DNA of 5,356 nucleotides, taken from NCBI GenBank assembly GCA_029098085.1, contig JAQXNQ010000305.1, forward strand, positions 1 through 5,356, given 5' to 3'. The notes below the pieces were generated by a model, which was not told the origin of the DNA, made no database searches, and saw only the letters and a program-made list of their open reading frames with translations. The DNA is from Oscillospiraceae bacterium. Its GTDB lineage: Bacteria > Bacillota > Clostridia > Oscillospirales > Ruminococcaceae. A program made the position numbers and the translations under genes. Positions 1 to 5,356 of the stretch are shown piece after piece (within the stretch, counting starts at the first letter, position 1; the number at the start of each line of letters is the position of its first letter).

Positions 1-238
1 GGTGTATCTGTACCGCACCAGCAGCTTCAGCGGCGATCTGCTGGAAGCCACCGATGAAGGTCCGGTGCAATGGACGGATCTGGAAGAGCTGCAGCAGATG
101 GATCCGGACAGGCTGTCGCCGCATTTTCACCGGTATCTGGAGCTGTTTCTGTCGGACGGCTGGAAGGAGCTGCACGCGCCCTGGACAAAAAACGAAAGCG
201 ATGGCGACTCGGAGAATCACTTCCGGATGTATCGGTAA
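1..238 (+). CDS. NUDIX hydrolase, C-terminal half (5' end outside window)
   Basis: This is the last 78 codons of a gene that enters from the left edge; base 1 is the final base of a cut codon. The protein contains YLYRTSSFSGDL, then EGPVQWTDLEEL, then an H/F/L-rich helix (SPHFHRYLELF). This order matches the C-terminal half of MutT/8-oxo-dGTP diphosphatase-like NUDIX proteins: a beta strand with a Y/F-x-G element, an 'EG..W..l.el' stretch, and a final helix. Family members are usually about 150-160 residues, so about half is missing, including the NUDIX box (GX5EX7REUXEEXGU) that binds the metal. Substrate therefore cannot be judged; oxidised nucleotide triphosphates are typical of this subgroup. 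The tail after about residue 58 is charged and low in conservation signals. The GTG at base 2 could be read as a start, but the fold would be truncated there, so I treat the gene as partial. It ends in TAA with no clear terminator after it. Confidence 0.75.
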   Translation, partial: VYLYRTSSFSGDLLEATDEGPVQWTDLEELQQMDPDRLSPHFHRYLELFLSDGWKELHAPWTKNESDGDSENHFRMYR

Positions 239-538
239 AGCGCGCAGAGCGCAGCACGGAAAACAGATGAATGCATGTACATGAAGTCCTTTCACGGGAA
301 TGAAACCTGTGGAAGGGCTTTTGATTTCAGGCGGCAGGAAATGCGCAGAGATGGGCCGTGCGGATTCCGGAGGTTACAATGCGGAACCATGCGGAAAGAG
401 CCGTATCAGACAAGACAAATTCGTGCGGCTCTTAAAAGGAAGAATCAGGGCTCTGGAATATCTTTGCAATGCTTTTACGAAAATACGCAAAGCCAGCCGC
501 AAACCGGACTCAAATCTGATTTTTCGCTGAAACAGGTC

Positions 539-567
539 TTGCAAAGCCGGGAGAGATGTGATATACT
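539..567 (+). promoter_or_regulatory. Predicted sigma-A promoter, extended -10
   Basis: The -35 element TTGCAA (539-544) and -10 element TATACT (562-567) are separated by 17 bp, the optimal spacing. A TG dinucleotide at 559-560, one base before the -10, makes it an extended -10 promoter. Transcription would start near 573-575 and run rightward into the palindrome at 580-613, then toward the recombinase gene at 931. No gene with a normal start follows closely, so the transcript is either a leader of about 350 nt for the recombinase, a non-coding RNA, or the leftover of a lost gene. The call is from sequence match only. Confidence 0.6.
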
Positions 568-579
568 ATTTTCAGAGGT

Positions 580-613
580 TCTATTTCGCAAAATAGATAT
601 TTTGCGAAATAGA
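580..613. repeat. Perfect 34-bp palindrome; candidate dif-like site or operator
   Basis: Two exactly complementary 16-bp arms, TCTATTTCGCAAAATA (580-595) and TATTTTGCGAAATAGA (598-613), flank the dinucleotide GA. Within it, 583-610 has Xer-site geometry: left arm ATTTCGCAAAA, six-base centre TAGATA, right arm TTTTGCGAAAT. Each half (582-595 and 598-611) is also nearly palindromic on its own (6 of 7 pairs), which is common in tandem repressor operators. The position, starting about 12 bp after a -10 box, fits an operator; the nearby Xer-type gene fits a recombination site. As RNA it would form a long hairpin, but the following bases are G-rich, so it is not an intrinsic terminator. The palindrome is certain; its function is not. 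Confidence 0.9.
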
Positions 614-915
614 GGGGGCACAAGGCCCATAGCTCTTCCTGGGTTCTTCAAGACAGCTCAGTCAAAACCAAAGCCGTTCAGTATGGCGGATCAACAGTGA
701 TCACCACGGCTCAGGGCTCATTCAAGCAAGCAGCAAAACAGCCCGGAATTGCATCCGAGCTGAATCGCTGAATCCTGAAACTCAAAAACTCTGCGCGTCG
801 GCCTGCTCAGGCTGGCTCATGTTCAGCAACCACGTCGTTTCCAGCGCCGCCATGCGTTTTCCGCTGCCTTTTGGGCTTTCTTGAGGAAACTCAAACCATT
901 TATCCATTTTCTTTG

Positions 916-922
916 AAAGGAG
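916..922 (+). promoter_or_regulatory. Ribosome binding site of the recombinase gene
   Basis: AAAGGAG, 8 bp before ATG 931, is a strong Shine-Dalgarno match. It decides the start codon against the in-frame upstream TTG at 871. Confidence 0.85.
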
Positions 923-930
923 CGTTATCC

Positions 931-1923
931 ATGTCCTATTCGCCCAGCGACTATTCCGAAGCCCCCGAGGTTCTGCGGGACTTTCTCTTTTACCTGCTCA
1001 CCATCCGGGGCCGTTCCAAGCTGACGGTGGAAAACTACTACCTGGACATCCGGTTTTTCTTCCGCTATCTGAAGCAGCTGCGGGGGCTGGCGGACAAAAG
1101 CACGCCGATGAAGGAGATCGACATCTCGGATGTGGACATTTCCCTGCTGCAGACGGTCACTCTGTCCGATGTCTACAGCTTTCTGAACTATGTCTACACC
1201 GAATGCGGCAACAATCCCCGCACCCGCGCCCGCAAGGTCTCGGCCCTGCGCACCTATTTCAAGTACCTGACCAACAACCGGGGCCTGCTGCAGAACAATC
1301 CGGTGGAGTTTCTGGAGCTGCCTGCCAGCCCCAAAACCCTGCCCAAGCATCTGACACTGGAGCAGTCCTACGACCTGCTGAGCTGCCTGAATCCGGAGGA
1401 TCCCTTCTACAGCCGGGACTTCTGCATCCTGACCCTTTTCCTCAACTGCGGCATGCGGCTGTCCGAGCTGACCGGTCTGAATCTGACCAGTATTGTGGAC
1501 AACACCCTGACGGTGGTCGGCAAGGGCAACAAGGAGCGGCAGCTGTACCTCAACAATGCCTGCCTGAAGGCCATTCAGGACTATCTGGAGGATCGGCGCA
1601 AGATGCCGAACATCGTGGACCGCAACGCCCTTTTCCTGAACCGGAACGGCAAGCGGCTGGGTCAGCGCCGGGTGCAGCAGCTGGTCAGTGAGTTTCTGGA
1701 CAAGGCCGGGCTGTCAGGCATGGGTCTGTCCACCCATAAGCTGCGCCACACCGCCGCCACCATGATGTATCAGTACGGCGAGGTGGACATCCGGGTGCTG
1801 CAGGAAATTCTGGGGCATACCAATCTGAATACTACTCAGATTTACACCCATGTCTCCAGTCGTCAGAAGGAATCCGCCATCGAAAGCAACCCGCTGGGCA
1901 GCTTTAAGAAGAAGGACGAATGA
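931..1923 (+). CDS. xerC: Tyrosine recombinase, XerC/XerD type
   Basis: A complete 330-residue site-specific recombinase that would cut and rejoin DNA through a covalent phosphotyrosine link; Xer proteins resolve chromosome dimers at dif. The N-terminal core-binding domain covers about residues 12-125 and the catalytic domain about 135-320. All catalytic residues are present: Arg176 (CGMRLSEL), Lys198 (VGKGNKER), His269 and Arg272 (THKLRHTAA), His296 (LGHTNLNTT) and the nucleophile Tyr305 (QIYTH). It is about 30 residues longer than E. coli XerC/XerD, partly from an acidic insert around residues 52-78 (KEIDISDVDIS). I chose ATG 931 because AAAGGAG (916-922) lies 8 bp upstream; a TTG at 871 in the same frame has no such site. 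No excisionase or phage genes are adjacent, which favours a housekeeping Xer over a phage integrase. Whether it is the XerC or XerD equivalent, or an extra paralogue, cannot be told here. Confidence 0.93.
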   Translation: MSYSPSDYSEAPEVLRDFLFYLLTIRGRSKLTVENYYLDIRFFFRYLKQLRGLADKSTPMKEIDISDVDISLLQTVTLSDVYSFLNYVYTECGNNPRTRARKVSALRTYFKYLTNNRGLLQNNPVEFLELPASPKTLPKHLTLEQSYDLLSCLNPEDPFYSRDFCILTLFLNCGMRLSELTGLNLTSIVDNTLTVVGKGNKERQLYLNNACLKAIQDYLEDRRKMPNIVDRNALFLNRNGKRLGQRRVQQLVSEFLDKAGLSGMGLSTHKLRHTAATMMYQYGEVDIRVLQEILGHTNLNTTQIYTHVSSRQKESAIESNPLGSFKKKDE

Positions 1924-1941
1924 TGGATTTGTCCATAAAAG

Positions 1942-1974
1942 AATCCCGGTACGGATTTTCTCCGCGCCGGGATT
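1942..1974. terminator. Probable bidirectional terminator between convergent genes
   Basis: Arms AATCCCGG (1942-1949) and CCGGGATT (1967-1974) are perfectly complementary, and inside them CGGA (1952-1955) can pair with TCCG (1961-1964) around a TTTTC loop. It lies 18 bp after the recombinase stop and 40 bp beyond the stop of the convergent acyl-CoA synthetase gene. Read leftward, the hairpin is followed by CTTTTAT, a reasonable U-tract, so it best serves the leftward operon. Read rightward the tail is TTCTGCTTC, a weaker match. Confidence 0.7.
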
Positions 1975-2014
1975 TCTGCTTCATTTGAAATAATTTTTTG
2001 ATAAAGTCAGAATT

Positions 2015-3697
2015 TTATTGCTTTTTCTGCTCCGCCAGACGGGCCTTATCCCGCTGGGCGATCTCCACCCGGCGGATCTTGCCGCTGATGGTTTTGGGCA
2101 GCTCGTCCACGAATTCCACCACTCTGGGATACTTGTAAGGCGCAGTGGTGCGCTTGACGAAGTCCTGAATTTCCTTTTTCAGGGCATCCGACGGCTGGTA
2201 TTTGCTGGTCAGCACGATGGTGGCCTTGACCACCTGGCCCCGAATTTCATCGGGTACGCCGGTGACGGCGCACTCCAGCACAGCGGGATGCTCCATCAGC
2301 ACGCTCTCCACCTCGAACGGCCCGATCCGGTAGCCGGAGGATTTGATGATGTCGTCGGTGCGGCCCACATACCAGAAAAAGCCGTCCTCATCCCGGTACG
2401 CCGTATCACCGGTATGATAGACCCCGTCCCGCCAGACCCGGTCGGTGTTCTGCTCGTCGCTGCTGTAGCAGAGGAACATGCCGGGGATCAACTGACTGCC
2501 GTTTTTGGTGTGCACCACGATCTCCCCTACCTGATTGTCGGCGACCGGCTGGCCGTCTTCATCGATCAAATCGATGTCGTACAGCGGGGACGGGCGGCCC
2601 ATGGAGCCGGGCTTGATGGGATTGCCCACCAGATTGCCCACGGTCAGGGTGGTCTCGGTCTGGCCGAAGCCCTCCATCAGGGCCAGTCCGGTCAGCTCCT
2701 GGAAGCGGCGGCAGACCTCCTCGTTGACCGCCTCACCGGCCGTGGTCACATATTGCAGGGACGAGAGGTCGTAGTCCGCCATGCCCTCCTTGATAAAAAA
2801 GCGAAAGATGGTGGGCGGCGCGCAGAAGGTGGTGATGCGGTATTTCTCAATCATCCGCAGCACATCCGACGGCACAAACTTCTCAAAATCATACACAAAG
2901 ATACCCGCTCCGGCCAGCCACTGCCCATACAGCTTGCCCCAGGCGGCCTTGCCCCAGCCGGTCTCGGCCAGAGTCAGATGCAGGCCGTCCGGATCCACGT
3001 TCTGCCAGTGCACCGCCGTGACGATGTGAGCCAGCGGATAATGGTAGCCATGCAGCACCATCTTGGGGTTGCCGGTGGTGCCGGAGGTAAAGTAGAGCAG
3101 CATGCCGTCGGTTTTGGTCACCGGCACCCGCTTCATCTGAGCGGGCTGCTTCTCAATCTCGGCGTCGAAGTCCACATAGCCCGGAAAGCTGCCCATGGCC
3201 GAAAACTTGACCAGAGAAACGCCCAGCTCACGCTCTGCCCCGTCGATGAAGCTGTGGGAGCTGCATTCCGCCGTGCAGACCACCGCCTTGACATTGGCGG
3301 ACTGGATGCGGTAGACGATGTCCTTTTCAGTCAGCAGATGGGTGGCGGGAATGGCCACGGCTCCCAGCTTGTGCAAAGCCAGAATGGAGAACCAGAACTG
3401 GTAATTGCGCTTGAGGATCAGCATGACGGCGTCGCCCTTGCCGATACCGTGAGCCTTGAACAGATTGGCGGCCCGGGTGGAATACTCGCTGATGTCCCGG
3501 AAGGAAAAGAGCCGTTCGGCGCCCTGTTCGTTGGTCCAGACCATGGCGCGCCGCTCCGGCTCCAGAGCGGCGATGGCGTCCACCACATCGTAGGCAAAGT
3601 TGAAATCGTCCGGCGCGGTCACCTCAAAGGCGTTGAGGCGGTTCTGTTCATCGAAGCCCTCCCGGCAGAACTGTTTGTAGAAATTCCTGATTTCCAT
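2015..3697 (-). CDS. AMP-forming acyl-CoA synthetase (medium-chain/ACSM-like)
   Basis: A 560-residue ANL-superfamily enzyme that activates a carboxylic acid with ATP to an acyl-adenylate, then transfers the acyl group to CoA. Core motifs appear in order: phosphate loop YFTSGTTGNPK (202-212), TAGE (319-322), GFGQTET (343-349), YHTGD (427-431), the hinge region VGRTDD (444-449) and the C-terminal catalytic lysine Lys540 in PKTISGK. The ETGWGKAAWGKLYGQW stretch (245-260) resembles the medium-chain acyl-CoA synthetase (ACSM) and acetyl-CoA synthetase-like branch. No signal peptide or membrane segment is seen; it should be cytosolic. Start ATG 3697 is set by AAGGAGG (3706-3712) 8 bp upstream; an in-frame ATG at 3772 would overlap ruvX and lacks support. 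It is the last gene of the leftward operon, 13 bp after ruvX. Chain length of the substrate (acetate, branched, aromatic or medium-chain acids) cannot be fixed by reading. Confidence 0.92.
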   Translation of the reverse strand: MEIRNFYKQFCREGFDEQNRLNAFEVTAPDDFNFAYDVVDAIAALEPERRAMVWTNEQGAERLFSFRDISEYSTRAANLFKAHGIGKGDAVMLILKRNYQFWFSILALHKLGAVAIPATHLLTEKDIVYRIQSANVKAVVCTAECSSHSFIDGAERELGVSLVKFSAMGSFPGYVDFDAEIEKQPAQMKRVPVTKTDGMLLYFTSGTTGNPKMVLHGYHYPLAHIVTAVHWQNVDPDGLHLTLAETGWGKAAWGKLYGQWLAGAGIFVYDFEKFVPSDVLRMIEKYRITTFCAPPTIFRFFIKEGMADYDLSSLQYVTTAGEAVNEEVCRRFQELTGLALMEGFGQTETTLTVGNLVGNPIKPGSMGRPSPLYDIDLIDEDGQPVADNQVGEIVVHTKNGSQLIPGMFLCYSSDEQNTDRVWRDGVYHTGDTAYRDEDGFFWYVGRTDDIIKSSGYRIGPFEVESVLMEHPAVLECAVTGVPDEIRGQVVKATIVLTSKYQPSDALKKEIQDFVKRTTAPYKYPRVVEFVDELPKTISGKIRRVEIAQRDKARLAEQKKQ

Positions 3698-3705
3698 GAA
3701 AGAAG

Positions 3706-3712
3706 CCTCCTT
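3706..3712 (-). promoter_or_regulatory. Ribosome binding site of the acyl-CoA synthetase gene
   Basis: AAGGAGG on the minus strand, 8 bp before ATG 3697. Its first two bases fall in the ruvX stop codon (3711-3713), so the two genes are probably translated from one mRNA. It fixes the start against the longer reading from 3772. Confidence 0.85.
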
Positions 3713-4136
3713 ACTGCTGCGCCTGATTTCTTCGGTAAGCCAGATAGCTCTCCAGAATAATGGTCGCAGCAACCGCGTCGACGACTTCCTTCCGTTTTTT
3801 GCCTCTGGTGTTGGTCTCGTTCAGGTAGCCGTGGGCCTCAACGGTGGAGGAACGCTCGTCCCAGAGAACCACCGGCACCTCCACCAGATTCTGCAGCAGG
3901 TTTGCGAATCGCTCGCACTTCTCCGCCCGCTCGCCGATGGTGCCGTTCATGTTCTTGGGATAGCCGACCACCACCATCTTCACATCGTATTCCCGCACCG
4001 CAAAGGACACCTTCTGCGCCGTTGCGGCAAAATCCCGCTCATGGATCACGCCAAGAGGAGAAGCCAGCGTTTCCGTCCGGTCACAGGCCGCCAGACCTGT
4101 GCGCGCGTCTCCGTAATCGACCGCCATAATCTTCAT
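3711..4136 (-). CDS. ruvX: Pre-16S rRNA nuclease / RuvX (YqgF) family
   Basis: A complete 141-residue protein of the YqgF/RuvX family, RNase H-fold nucleases implicated in 5' processing of pre-16S rRNA and earlier proposed as Holliday-junction resolvases. Family signatures are all present: AVDYGDARTGLA near the N-terminus (Asp7), VVGYPKNMNGTIGERAE (56-72), LWDERSST (91-98, Asp93/Glu94) and KEVVDAVAATIILESYL (116-132, Asp120). The acidic residues Asp7, Glu94 and Asp120 fit the expected metal-binding set. The length is normal for the family (about 140). ATG 4136 is preceded by AAAGGTGG (4144-4151) with a 7-bp gap. It lies 52 bp after pyrD and 13 bp before the acyl-CoA synthetase gene. In many Firmicutes this gene sits near alaS and ireB, so this location is less usual. 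The family call is firm; the exact substrate is family knowledge, not shown here. Confidence 0.93.
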   Translation of the reverse strand: MKIMAVDYGDARTGLAACDRTETLASPLGVIHERDFAATAQKVSFAVREYDVKMVVVGYPKNMNGTIGERAEKCERFANLLQNLVEVPVVLWDERSSTVEAHGYLNETNTRGKKRKEVVDAVAATIILESYLAYRRNQAQQ

Positions 4137-4153
4137 GTATCGTCCACCTTTCT

Positions 4154-4171
4154 GCCTTCCATGGGGAAGGC
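4154..4171 (-). other. Hairpin in the pyrD-ruvX gap
   Basis: GCCTTCC and GGAAGGC form a perfect 7-bp stem with a 4-base loop in the 52-bp gap between pyrD and ruvX, ending just 2 bp before the ruvX ribosome binding site. In the transcript it is followed by AGAAAGG, not a U-run, so it is not an intrinsic terminator. It might mark an mRNA processing or stability point or tune ruvX translation; that is inference. Confidence 0.5.
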
Positions 4172-4188
4172 GCGTCTCTTATTACCAG

Positions 4189-5100
4189 TTACCAGGGCTG
4201 CACCGAGCCGACAATGTCCCGCACCGAAGCAATCTGATGCTCGTCCAGCCAGCTGTTCATCTCTTCAATGATGTGAATGGGCGCATAGGGATCGGCGAAG
4301 ATAGCTGCCCCCACCTGCACGGCGGAGGCACCGGCCATCATCATCTCGATGGCGTCCCGTCCGCTGGCGATGCCGCCCATGCCCACCACCGGGATCGAAA
4401 CGGCATTGGCCACCTGCCAGACCATCCGCACGGCCACCGGGAAGACAGCCGGGCCGGAAAGACCGCCCACATTCCGCTTCAGGATGGGACGGCGGTTTTC
4501 GATGTTGATCCGCATGCCCAACAGGGTGTTGATCAGCGAAACCGCGTCGGCGCCCTCGGCCTCGACGGCCTTGGCAATGTCGGTGATGGAGGTGACATTG
4601 GGGCTGAGCTTGACCATCAGAGGCTTGGTGGTGGCGCCCCGAACCGCTTTGGTGATGGCGCCCGCCGCGTCGCAGCTGACGCCGAAGGCCGCGCCGCCCT
4701 GCCGCACATTGGGGCAGGAGATGTTCAGCTCGATCATGTCCACGGCGGTGCCTTCCAGCTTCTCGGCGATGGTCACGCAGTCCTCAATGGTGTGTCCCGC
4801 CACGTTGGCAATGATGGTGGTTCCCTTCTGCGCCAGATTGGGCAGCTCATGGGCGATGAAATAATCGATACCCGGGTTCTGCAGACCCACCGAGTTCAGC
4901 ATGCCGGAGGGGGTCTCCGCCACTCTGGGGGGCGGGTTGCCGTCCTGGGGATTCAGGGTCATGCCCTTGACCGAAATGCCGCCCAAAGTGGAGAGCGGGT
5001 ACATCTTTTCGTATTCCCGACCGAAGCCAAAGGCTCCCGAAGCCGGAATCACCGGGTTTTTGAAGGCTACGCCGGCTACCTTGACAGACAGATCCGCCAT
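4189..5100 (-). CDS. pyrD: Dihydroorotate dehydrogenase B, catalytic subunit
   Basis: A complete 303-residue FMN enzyme that oxidises dihydroorotate to orotate, the fourth step of de novo pyrimidine synthesis. It is a soluble class 1 TIM-barrel type: SVKGMT (43-48, FMN lysine Lys45), the substrate loop MLNSVGLQNPG (67-77), NISCPN (127-132) with the class 1 catalytic Cys129, MVKLSPN (162-168), and the phosphate-binding stretch GMGGIASGRDA (240-250). The length is typical. Being directly downstream of pyrK makes it class 1B, which passes electrons to NAD+ through PyrK. The start is ATG 5100, sharing one base with the pyrK stop (TGATG), with GGGAGGT (5110-5116) 9 bp upstream inside pyrK. No upstream regulatory region is visible because the operon begins beyond the window. 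Confidence 0.96.
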   Translation of the reverse strand: MADLSVKVAGVAFKNPVIPASGAFGFGREYEKMYPLSTLGGISVKGMTLNPQDGNPPPRVAETPSGMLNSVGLQNPGIDYFIAHELPNLAQKGTTIIANVAGHTIEDCVTIAEKLEGTAVDMIELNISCPNVRQGGAAFGVSCDAAGAITKAVRGATTKPLMVKLSPNVTSITDIAKAVEAEGADAVSLINTLLGMRINIENRRPILKRNVGGLSGPAVFPVAVRMVWQVANAVSIPVVGMGGIASGRDAIEMMMAGASAVQVGAAIFADPYAPIHIIEEMNSWLDEHQIASVRDIVGSVQPW

Positions 5101-5356
5101 CAGAACACTACCTCCCTGCTGTTGAAGACAGGGCCATCCTTGCAGACGTGGGAATAGCCCTCCGAGCCGTTTTTCTTTGTTTTGCAGGCGCAGACCAGGC
5201 AGGCGCCGACGCCGCAGCCCATCCGTTCCTCCAGGGATACCTCGCAGAGGATCCCCTTCGATTCTGCCATGGCAGCCACTGCCTTCAGCATGGGCATGGG
5301 ACCGCAGGCGCAGATGATGTCCGGCGTTTCGCTCTGCAGCAGCTGCTCCAGAGCGG
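5100..5356 (-). CDS. pyrK: Dihydroorotate dehydrogenase B, electron transfer subunit (C-terminal part)
   Basis: The last 84 codons of pyrK; the gene continues past the right edge, where bases 5355-5356 belong to a cut codon. The visible part holds the NAD-domain end, PDIICACGPMPMLKAVA, where the 'CGP.pMlka' element is characteristic of ferredoxin-reductase-like domains. It is followed by the 2Fe-2S cluster region: cysteines in C-x4-C-x2-C-x15-C spacing (GCGVGACLVCACK ... SHVCKDGPVF). This matches the PyrK pattern in L. lactis DHOD B. The missing N-terminal part should carry FAD binding. PyrK takes electrons from PyrD FMN through the iron-sulfur centre and FAD to NAD+. An internal ATG at 5297 is not a true start, because the reading frame and homologous sequence continue upstream of it. 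Confidence 0.95.
   Translation of the reverse strand, partial: ALEQLLQSETPDIICACGPMPMLKAVAAMAESKGILCEVSLEERMGCGVGACLVCACKTKKNGSEGYSHVCKDGPVFNSREVVF

Larger units (their letters stand above)
239..930. other. Intergenic region, about 690 bp, no convincing gene
   Basis: No open frame here has both a good start with a ribosome binding site and a recognisable protein. The longest open frame (275-700, +) has an R/Q/C/F-rich composition without domain character and runs straight through the promoter and the palindrome, so I judge it non-coding. What the region does hold is an 18-codon mini-ORF with a hairpin (379-435), a promoter at 539-567, a perfect palindrome at 580-613, a short start-less open frame (613-771) and a small GAAA-loop hairpin (881-894) close to the recombinase gene. 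No tRNA, rRNA or CRISPR repeats were seen. Confidence 0.7.

Noticed and set aside
240..252. GCGC...GCGC inverted repeat after the NUDIX stop codon as a terminator.
   Set aside because: The stem is only 4 bp and no T-run follows.
580..613. The palindrome as an intrinsic terminator or as the terminal repeats of an insertion sequence.
   Set aside because: It is followed by G-rich DNA rather than T's, the arms are only 2 bp apart so they enclose no element, and no transposase gene or target duplication is seen.
275..700. A 141-codon plus-strand open frame.
   Set aside because: It crosses the promoter and palindrome, has no ribosome binding site at its start, and its translation is low-complexity and R/Q/C-rich without domain features.
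871..930. Upstream TTG start adding 20 residues to the recombinase.
   Set aside because: No ribosome binding site precedes it, while ATG 931 has AAAGGAG 8 bp upstream and starts a normal Xer N-terminus.
1984..2011. A second dif-like half site (TTTTGATAAAG) near the end of the acyl-CoA synthetase gene.
   Set aside because: Its right arm matches the candidate site at 8 of 11 positions, but the left arm matches only 4 of 11; this is expected by chance in an AT-rich spacer.
2018..3760. A 580-codon plus-strand open frame.
   Set aside because: It is the antisense of the acyl-CoA synthetase gene, whose motifs are complete; the plus reading is H/G/D/A-rich and matches no family. GC-rich codons give long antisense frames.
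4135..5157. A 340-codon plus-strand open frame.
   Set aside because: Antisense of pyrD; the translation is H/G/D-rich and featureless, while pyrD on the minus strand is unmistakable.
5100..5297. A separate 65-residue 2Fe-2S protein starting at ATG 5297.
   Set aside because: The same frame continues upstream to the window edge with PyrK sequence (PDIICACGP), so this is an internal methionine of partial PyrK.

Overview
The window is a piece of chromosome from what looks like a Firmicutes/Clostridia bacterium, most likely in the Ruminococcaceae/Oscillospiraceae range. This rests on GC-rich coding DNA, strong AAGGAGG-type ribosome binding sites, a class 1B (PyrK-dependent) dihydroorotate dehydrogenase, and a 330-residue Xer-type recombinase of a form I associate with clostridia. 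The taxonomy is an inference from protein style and was not searched.

Layout. Bases 1-238 (+) hold the 3' half of a NUDIX hydrolase gene. Bases 239-930 carry no convincing gene, but they contain a well-formed sigma-A type promoter (539-567) and, just downstream, a perfect 34-bp palindrome (580-613). Bases 931-1923 (+) encode a complete tyrosine recombinase of the XerC/XerD type. A hairpin at 1942-1974 lies in the 91-bp gap where this gene meets a convergent leftward operon. That operon reads pyrK (partial, from the right edge), pyrD, ruvX, then an AMP-forming acyl-CoA synthetase, ending at 2015.

How the genes fit together. PyrK and PyrD are the two subunits of one pyrimidine-biosynthesis enzyme and are translationally linked (TGATG stop/start overlap). 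RuvX/YqgF (pre-16S rRNA nuclease family) follows after 52 bp. The acyl-CoA synthetase starts 13 bp after ruvX, with its ribosome binding site overlapping the ruvX stop codon. The last two genes have no evident pathway link to pyrimidine synthesis, so this looks like a co-transcribed housekeeping cluster of mixed function.

The most interesting signal is the palindrome about 320 bp upstream of the recombinase gene. Its central 28 bp has the 11-6-11 layout of a Xer dif site and matches the E. coli and B. subtilis dif sequences, as I recall them, at 19 of 28 positions each. It could be a dif or dif-like recombination site next to its recombinase gene. It could equally be a repressor operator, because it begins about 12 bp downstream of the -10 box of a strong promoter. 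Nothing else in the window looks like an undescribed system.
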